From assembly GCA_907165135.1 (NCBI GenBank), contig OU015567.1, positions 12,839,001-12,903,000 on the forward strand: a stretch of DNA of 64,000 bases. Reading direction: 5' to 3'. Source of the DNA: Oikopleura dioica (lineage: Eukaryota > Chordata > Appendicularia > Copelata > Oikopleuridae). A program made the translations under genes and the position numbers. Shown here piece after piece: positions 57,410 through 64,000 of the stretch; the stretch's first letter is position 1, and the number at the start of each line of letters is the position of its first letter. The notes beneath the pieces are model-generated. The model made no database searches. It saw only the letters and a program-made list of their open reading frames with translations, and was not told where the DNA came from.

Positions 57410-57733
57410 TTTCTAATTTAATTTAATTTAGTCACCTCATTCTAAAGTTGAAGAATCAAATCAGGATCTGTATTTAATTGACCGGCCCTGCGAATTATCG
57501 GCTTTGAACAAGGATGGAGAAATCAATCATAAAAACAAGAATGCTAGTTTCAATATATTTCTTTGTTTCTTCCTACAGAATTGGATACAATTATCCATCT
57601 GTAAATGAGTAAAATAGGTGCAAGTGTAATTTAATCCTTTGAAGAATCTTTCGAGCATTCTAAATCCTTTTGAGTGGTTTTCGTTTATAAACAAACTCCA
57701 AGTTGGTTTTCTCGAAAATATAAAAATTTGAAA

Positions 57734-58433
57734 ATGTCTGATGTCGAAAGTGAAAAGGTCAAGATTCAAGTGATTGTTCGAACGAAGGACACTGATTGCG
57801 CTGGAACTGATGCGAATGTCTTTGTTACACTAAAGGTTCGAGAGAAATTTGCTTCAATTGGGCGATAAAACGGTGTAAGGGGGTTTAACTCCGCCAGATA
57901 ACCGTGTGGTCGATAAAAACCGGCCACAGGAGCTCACGATAAAAGCTCTCAACGTGCGCTTTTGACAATCCTGCGGACGAGGCTCAAATGCCGTCTTGTC
58001 AGGAAATACCTTTATCTCCCTTTTTAACGTGAACACTTTCGATGAACTTTTTTGAAGGGCGAGCAGGGCGAAACCGGAAAGATGGAGCTGAAGACGAGCG
58101 AAAATCACTTGAACAAATTTGAGCGAGGGCAAATTGATGTCTTCCATCATCAAATTGCTGAAATAGGCACAGGTAACAGAAAACGTGACAAAAACACAAC
58201 TTTCCTATGTTCGATTATTTTTCAGTGACGGCGATGAGAATAGAACATGATAATAAAGGACTCGGATCGTCCTGGTGCGTTGACTACGTTGAAATACATT
58301 TTCCGCATAGAGTCTACCACTTTGGTGAGCATCTTGGAACGCTTCATTTTCAAAATATATTTCAGATGTCGACAGGTGGATGGAAAAAGGACGTGTGGAC
58401 ACAACTTCTATTGATGTTGATTACACTGGGTAG
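57734..58433 (+). CDS. Single PLAT/LH2-domain protein, 127 aa
   Basis: Exons 57734-57835, 58058-58172, 58226-58324, 58366-58433 (384 nt), all GT-AG. Nearly the whole protein is one PLAT domain: IQVIVRTKDTDCAGTDANVF, then GEQGETGKMEL, FERGQIDVF, and IEHDNKGLGSSWCVDYVEI, which is the textbook order (TGD..GAGTDANVY, FERG..D.F, HDNxGxxxxWxxxxV). No signal peptide or membrane segment, so cytosolic. PLAT domains bind membranes or protein partners, often with calcium. Unlike lipoxygenases, lipases or polycystins there is no second domain. Confident on domain, function unknown. Confidence 0.9.
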
Positions 58434-58702
58434 CAAAAAAAAGAAACACAAAGTCTATTTTGCCCAAACATACTTATCTTGTCTGTTTCTATCTTAAAAT
58501 AAACTCATTCGTCATATGGTTGTAGAATGATTAATTGAGTGGGTACATCTTGAGCCTCGTGATGCCTCATGGTATCTTTCGCGATAGGTGGTGGCGCTCT
58601 GACGCGCGTTTTCACGATGCGCAGGTGTCGCTCTTTCGATTTTATAAAAGTGCTTTTAGACGACAATTCGAAACTCATAACTCAGCGTGAGCTCACTTCA
58701 AG

Positions 58703-61700
58703 ATGAAGCTCGGGAGTTTTTTCATCGCTCTTAAAACAGGTGCGCAGAGAGTCTTAGAGATCCACAGAGAAACGCCAGATTGAGCCAGACATTTTCTAAC
58801 GTGTATTGTTTAGCTGAGAGTTACGTGATACGCGATGAGGAAAACACAGCCTACGATGTTCAGCCCGTCAAAGAATGTATTTCCAAGATCGGAAATATCT
58901 GCGTCGCCCAGCGAATTACTGTAAGTAACAATTTGATCGACATTATCGTAAATGAGTAATTAAGGGTTACACAAAGAAACCAACATCGACGATTAGTGAA
59001 ACACTCGTTTCATCTGACACTCCAAAAGAGGACAAGAATAACTTTGGTAAATCATAAATATTCTGACAAGTAAATATATTTTCTACCATAGAAATGAGCC
59101 CACTTATTGGATACATGCTCACCAAAGACAAGGACTACCTCACTCTCGGTGTCCAAGGCAGCGATATCAACGGACTTTCCAACCCAGCTGTCAACTACCT
59201 CGCCGCACAAAAAGCACAAGATGGTGATCTTGCTATGTCTCTCGCCATGTCTAAGAGTAAGAATTCTTTCTAATTCAACGACTCATATTTATTGTCTAGA
59301 TCCTCTTCTTCCAATTTCCGATGTTCTCACTCAAGATGGTACCATTGCCGTTGCCACTGCCAAGAACAACAATCTCAAAGCCGATCCTAATGGCGTCGCA
59401 GCCGCCACCTTCCTCGCAGGCGCCAAAAATCCCTACACCGCCTTTGCTCTTTCTGGAAGCACCATCCCAGCACAGGGCATTGCTGCCAACAGTAAAAACC
59501 CACTCTACTACGCCCTCGGAGGCAATGCTGACATGGCCGCTGGTTACGCCGCACTCGGTGGTAATACTTGGGACAAGACCGGAGCTGATCCATGGCTTGC
59601 TTACGCCGTCTCTGGTGATCCAGCCACCCTTCATGCCGGTTTGAATAACAATGTTGCTGATCGAACCCGAGATTACTCTGCTTACCTCAGTGGCAACCCA
59701 GTCATGAGCTACACTATGACCGGCAACCCACTCGCCGCTGGTGTTCGATCGAATGTCAAAGTCAACAAGTCAAACAATCCAGTCATGAACTTGTACGCGG
59801 CCAAGCAAGGTGTCCAGGCTGCTACTGCTCTCACTGGAAACGCCAACGCCGCTTATGCCGCTCAGAAGTACGCTGCTGACAACAACTTTGACGTTACCAA
59901 GACCGTCCTTGCCGATCAACTTGGCAACCCTCTTCTGACAAAAGCCTTGACTAACGACCAGAATCTGGTTCTCAGTCAGGTCGCCGCTTCTGCTGATGCT
60001 GACACTAAGAAATTCCTCGGAGCCATGACCAAAGATCCATCTATGGCCCTTGCCGTCTCTGGCGATCCAGCATCAGTCTACGCCGCCAGCAAGGATGATC
60101 CAGAGAAGCTATCTCTCGCCATGGCAACTGGAAATCCTGCGATCGCATACGCAATGACCAAGGATCCAACCCTTATGGCTCTTTCTTCAGACGATCCAAA
60201 AGTCAAGCAACTCGGAGCTGCTCTTAGCGGTGATACAATCATGGCTGGAGTTGTTGGTGGCCCAGCCGCTGCCCTTGCCGCAGACACTGCTGATCCTGTC
60301 AGAAGCATGATGATCCAACAGTTGGACAACCCCATCGCTGCCTACCAGCTTACCAATGATGAACGAGCTCTTTTCATTAACGATAAAGACAACAAACTCT
60401 CCGCAGGTGTAAATGCTCCTTTGGTCGCTGCCTTGACTAAGGATCCTCTTCTTACCGCTGCTACTACAGGAAATATCATGGCTTCCTACTACGCTGACAA
60501 ACCTGATCCAATGAAGTCTATGATCCTCAACGGTTCTGGAAATCCTGCTCTTGCCTACGCTGGAGCTCTCCGAGATCCTGATGTGACTCGATCAGATGCA
60601 ATGATTGATGCTGCCATCGCTGGGGGAAACACTGACATGGCTGCTGCCAAAATCCTTGGAAAAGGTGCTCCTCCTGCAATACAGCTAGGAGCAGCTGGCG
60701 TCCCCATACATAACAACGTACCTGAATTCATTCTTGGCGCAACTGGAAATGCCCACGCTGCCCTTCTCGCCGATGGAACCGATACTATTTCTGACGAAGA
60801 CATTCTCCTTGGTTCTCAGAGCAATAGCGCAGCGCTCACTTACGGCCTCACGGGCAGCAACGTCCTCGCTGCAATCACAGATCCAGAGGCTAAAGCGAAT
60901 CCAGTTCTTGTCGGTGCTAACAGCAAGACCGATGCAATGGAAACATTTGTCGCCACTGGTGATGCTACTGCTGCCAACTTGGCATCAGTTGACGTTGCCG
61001 CACCAACAGCGAATGATGAAATTAATAAAGCTGTTCTCGCTGGTCAGCTCGATAGTCCTCTTGCCACTTATGCGATCACCAAGGACAAAGATCTCATGGC
61101 TATCCAAATGGCTGAGAACGGTGACGCCAACCCAAACACGATCGCATTCTTGACACAAGATCAGGCTAATACGTACGCTCTTACTGGTGATGCCAAGGCT
61201 GCCTACATTGCAAAGGGTTTGCCAACCGACACGACAAGTGAACAACTTAAGAAATTCTACGCTGCTGAGACTGGCAACCCAGCCCTTGCCTACGCTGTCA
61301 CTAAGGACGCTACCCTTGCGGCTCTTACTGCTGGACCAGAGAACGTTGCTAACGATCTTGGACTCACATACCTCCTCTCCAAGGATGCTACTGTCCAACC
61401 TCACCATGCCTTTGCTCTTACCGGCGGTAACCCAGCAACTCTCATCGCAGGCAACCAAAATACTGATGCAGACAAGCTCGTCACTCTTTCCGCTGCCGCC
61501 ACTGGCAACCCAGCTCTTGCCTATGGACTCACTAAAGATCCCACCCTCGCGGCCGTCACATCAGATCAGTTTAAGGCTGCACAAAAACCACACTCTACTG
61601 TTGGCGCCGTTTTGGCGCGAACTAACCCAGAACTTGCTTACTCTTTTACCGGCAACTCCAACTACTTGCTCCAATCAGAACTTGCAGGCAATCCATCCCT

Positions 61701-62052
61701 CGCTCTCGCCCTTGGCCAGAACGCTCCACAACTGACAGCAGCTCAACTCGCTAGCTCTGCTTTCCTCACACAGGACCAGGCCTATGCTCTCTACGGAAAC
61801 CCACTCGTCTACAGCGTCGACCAGGCTACTCAGAAGCAGCTTGGCCTTGCTTCAGCCCTCGGCAGCCCAGCTGTCGGCTACTTGGTCGACCCTAACAAGG
61901 GAAAGGACGCTACTAAGACCCTCAACAATGTTCTCGCCAGTCAATCAGCGAATCCACTAGCAGCTGCTGCCGCAATCCAGACAAACAATCCAATCTTGCA
62001 ATATGGCGTCACCCAGCATCCTTATTTTCTTTATAACTCTCTCCTAAATTAA
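58703..62052 (+). CDS. Ala-rich repeat protein, 1,047 aa, about two dozen NPxLAYAxTxD repeats
   Basis: Exons 58703-58739, 58814-58920, 58965-59046, 59092-59256, 59300-62052 (3,144 nt); introns GT-AG, 43-74 bp. The first residues MKLGSFFIALKTA may be a weak signal peptide; the next section has the protein's only Cys pair (KECISKIGNIC). From about residue 80 to the end the chain is made of 30-45-residue units centred on NPALAYAVTKD, NPAIAYAMTKD, NPLLTKALTND, SPLATYAITKD, NPELAYSFTGN and similar. Ala, Asn, Thr, Leu and Gly dominate, Trp and Cys are almost absent. Codons are strongly biased to C-ending forms (GCC, CTC, ACC), more than in neighbouring genes, which suggests high expression. I know of no family with this repeat. 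A secreted structural role, for instance in the appendicularian house, is possible but unproven. Confidence 0.85.
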
Positions 62053-62261
62053 GCTTGAAAGCTTCCTTTTAACAGATTTACTTTCTCTTCTCTTGTTCAT
62101 AGTAATTCCAAACGAAAAAAGTAAACACATTGACAACAAACAAAAAAGAGTTTATTAAAAGAATACAACTCCTACTGCCCGCAATACTTACCCTCCTATT
62201 ATCAAATAACAAAAAGCTGTTCAACACGAGCGAATAAAAATAATAAAATCATGAAAAATAG
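62053..62261. other. Short 3' region between convergent genes
   Basis: About 200 bp of AT-rich sequence separates the stop codon of the repeat protein (62052) from the stop codon of the minus-strand membrane protein (62262). AATAAA-like words at 62,234 on the plus strand could serve as a polyadenylation signal. Nothing else recognised. Confidence 0.5.
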
Positions 62262-63792
62262 CTAATAGGCATTATTGCAGGATTCTTTGCGCTTCGTCAA
62301 CGGCAAATCCAAAAGGCAAAAATTCGCTCCATAAGGATCTTCATGATCGAGGCGCAGAAAAAGCCCAGTGATGTTGTAATCAATAAGAATTGTTGTTGGA
62401 AGAAATGCTTTTGTTTGAGGACATGGCTCAAGTTGGTCGAAGATCTGTTGTTGAACAATTTTGCCATCCCATGATTCCATAGTTTCGGACGTAAGCGGGC
62501 GTACTAAAAAAATTGTATTTTTGGTTCAGTATACTCGGCACCTACATGGTAAGCTGATGCCATAGTTGAGAGGAAAATATTCTGGAACGTCGGTTTTTGA
62601 ACAATCTTTAACAATTGGTTTCCGACATTAATTCCATCCCCTATGCCCAAGGGGTACCTTTATGATTCGACGAACGATGATAATGATGGCAATCTACAAC
62701 AAAATATTGCATTTTTACTTATCATTATAAGATACCGTAAAAAAGGTTGGTAATTCTCAACATTCTGCGCATCTTTTCAAGGTCTTCAATTGATTTTAGA
62801 AAGAAGAGACTTCCCTCTTTACATTGATTATTGATTGTCAAGTTTTGGAAGGTGAACTCCATGTTCTCGTCGAACGGGATCCACGGCCAGTCTTGATAAT
62901 GGAGATCCAAAAATACAACCGGATCCACCCAAATTGGTCGATAAGTTTCATTCCCTACTCGCTCTCTAGTGCATATAAATGGCAACTGAAAAAGGTGTGG
63001 AAAATTGTATCGAAAATAATTTGCTTACTGTATTCTGATGGGTCGGAGGATCTTCGAGAAAGCTCGCGGTAAGACAGTGTGGAGTTTCTACTGTAAAATC
63101 ATTTTTGTACGATACGCGTATCTCTTTGGTAAGCTTTGGAGAATAACAAAATGAAATTAATTCTATGCGTTTTTTTTTCAAAGTATTCCTGGAAAATTTC
63201 ATCCTCGTTCGTCGCTTGAAAGTTTTCTATGGAATAGAAAACCTCTCGGAGTTGATTTCTTAGATACAGTTAGAATTGGACTTTGATTTATCGCCTTACT
63301 TTGAGATGTATGCACCATCTTCTGCCGCTATTTTAAAATGAGTACTGTTGAGATATTCAATTTTGTTCCTCAGGAATGTTAGTTTGCCCAGAATAGCACG
63401 TCTATAATGTAATTTTTCGTTTTTGTTTTGTTAAAGAAAGGCTTACTTTGATATTTCATTTCGAGTATCTTGGGAGTTTAATAATGGAAGCTCCTTTTTC
63501 AAATAATTGCAAACCCGAACTGCGTGTTCTTTATTTACGTGTTCCCAGCAAAGAGTTTTTTCCTCGTCAATTTCATCCCAAACTTTTCTTTGGTATAAAA
63601 CACTAGCCATAGGTCTTTCAATTCAGTTAAATACCAAAATTTGATGCTTTTATCAATCCACTCTTCAGTCAATAATTGAAGTTGTCCAAAGATCGCTCTA
63701 GTTTTGTGAAAATTTCCCAGAAAGCATAAAACCGCGCTGAAGATTCCGCAAAGGGCAAAAATAATCAAGTACTTATTCAGTTTCACTTCCAT
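62262..63792 (-). CDS. Type II membrane or secreted protein of unknown function
   Basis: Start MEVKLNKYLIIFALCGIF (ATG 63790-63792) gives a single N-terminal membrane anchor. Further exon pieces on the minus strand: VWDEIDEEKTLCWEHVNK (about 63,590-63,475), RAILGKLTFLRNKIEYLN (about 63,400), RIELISFCYSPKLTKEIRV to PPTHQNT (about 63,190-63,030), PFICTRERVGNETYRPIW to MLRITNLFYG (62,990-62,736), CSKTDVPEYFPLNYG (about 62,620-62,545) and ETMESWDGKIVQQQ to the stop at 62262-62264. Several Cys and N-glycosylation sequons (NET, NLT, NIT) support a luminal or outside location. A frame change near 63,590 (after DLWLVFY) leaves the first join unresolved. No family recognised; the Golgi-enzyme-like layout is only an impression. 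Confidence 0.55.
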
Positions 63793-64000
63793 TTCTGACC
63801 ATTTCAATGTGAGATGAGAAAAATGAGTACTCTCTCACACGTGATGCTTTTTTTTTTAATATACGCAGTTCAAAGGACCAAAGAGCGAAATCAAGGATAA
63901 AGCGACGCGCGGAAGTGGCCAAACTTTCCCTTTTATCGTTTATTTCAAAGAGAAGGCATGACTTCTGGAGAGTTCTCTATTTTTCTGTAGCATTATTTTT

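Noticed and set aside
59107-59299. Upstream extension of the long repeat-protein frame (MDTCSPKTRTTS...)
   Set aside because: This frame is out of phase with the real fourth exon, which reads MSPLIGYMLTKDKDY and is joined by an intron at 59257-59299.

Overview
Animal nuclear DNA, most likely from an appendicularian tunicate such as Oikopleura. Evidence: (1) about 14 multi-exon genes in 64 kb, many introns only 40-60 bp; (2) repeated introns starting GA, GG or GC instead of GT but ending AG, several of them fixed by alignment to conserved protein families, a feature known from Oikopleura; (3) chordate families (nardilysin, FOG/ZFPM, Ki-67/Repo-Man, SLC18, TMEM8, claudin-like). No bacterial features, CRISPR array, rRNA or tRNA were seen.

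Layout. 0-10.4 kb: + strand TMEM8/PGAP6/myomaker-family gene with TE-filled introns. 10.9-11.8 kb: - strand RING protein with three Asn/Gly-rich repeats. 12.2-14.0 kb: - strand heparan-sulfate-type sulfotransferase. 14.8-18.7 kb: - strand nardilysin (M16 protease, 8 exons, 1,071 aa). 20.2-21.8 kb: + strand zinc-finger/coiled-coil protein, followed at once by a + strand membrane protein (21.9-26.9 kb) that looks like a short polycystin-1 (TM-PLAT-TM...). 28.0-29.7 kb: + strand unknown 230-aa protein. 30.0-40.6 kb: - strand FOG/ZFPM-like zinc-finger cofactor with a CtBP-type PLDLS motif, whose introns are packed with GATA sites and GATA/E-box pairs. 42.6-48.8 kb: + strand Ki-67-like protein (FHA, PP1-binding RVxF block, TPGxxAMKGLF repeats, large AT-hook array), divergent from FOG. 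49.0-50.9 kb: a second short polycystin-1-like gene; 51.0-52.6 kb: convergent claudin-like gene. 54.6-57.4 kb: - strand SLC18 vesicular transporter. 57.7-58.4 kb: + strand single-domain PLAT protein. 58.7-62.05 kb: + strand 1,047-aa protein built of about two dozen NPxLAYAxTxD repeats, with codon use suggesting high expression. 62.3-63.8 kb: - strand type II membrane protein of unknown function.

Mobile DNA is abundant but non-autonomous: hAT-like elements with 8-bp target duplications, Mutator-like elements with 9-bp duplications, two large fold-back elements sharing a core, and a TTAA-flanked element. Several sit inside introns that would otherwise be about 40-75 bp. The strongest candidates for undescribed biology are the NPxLAYA repeat protein, the pair of pore-less polycystin-1-like genes, and the GATA/E-box grammar in the FOG-like locus. 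All exon models were read by eye; summed exon lengths being divisible by three was used as a check where stated.
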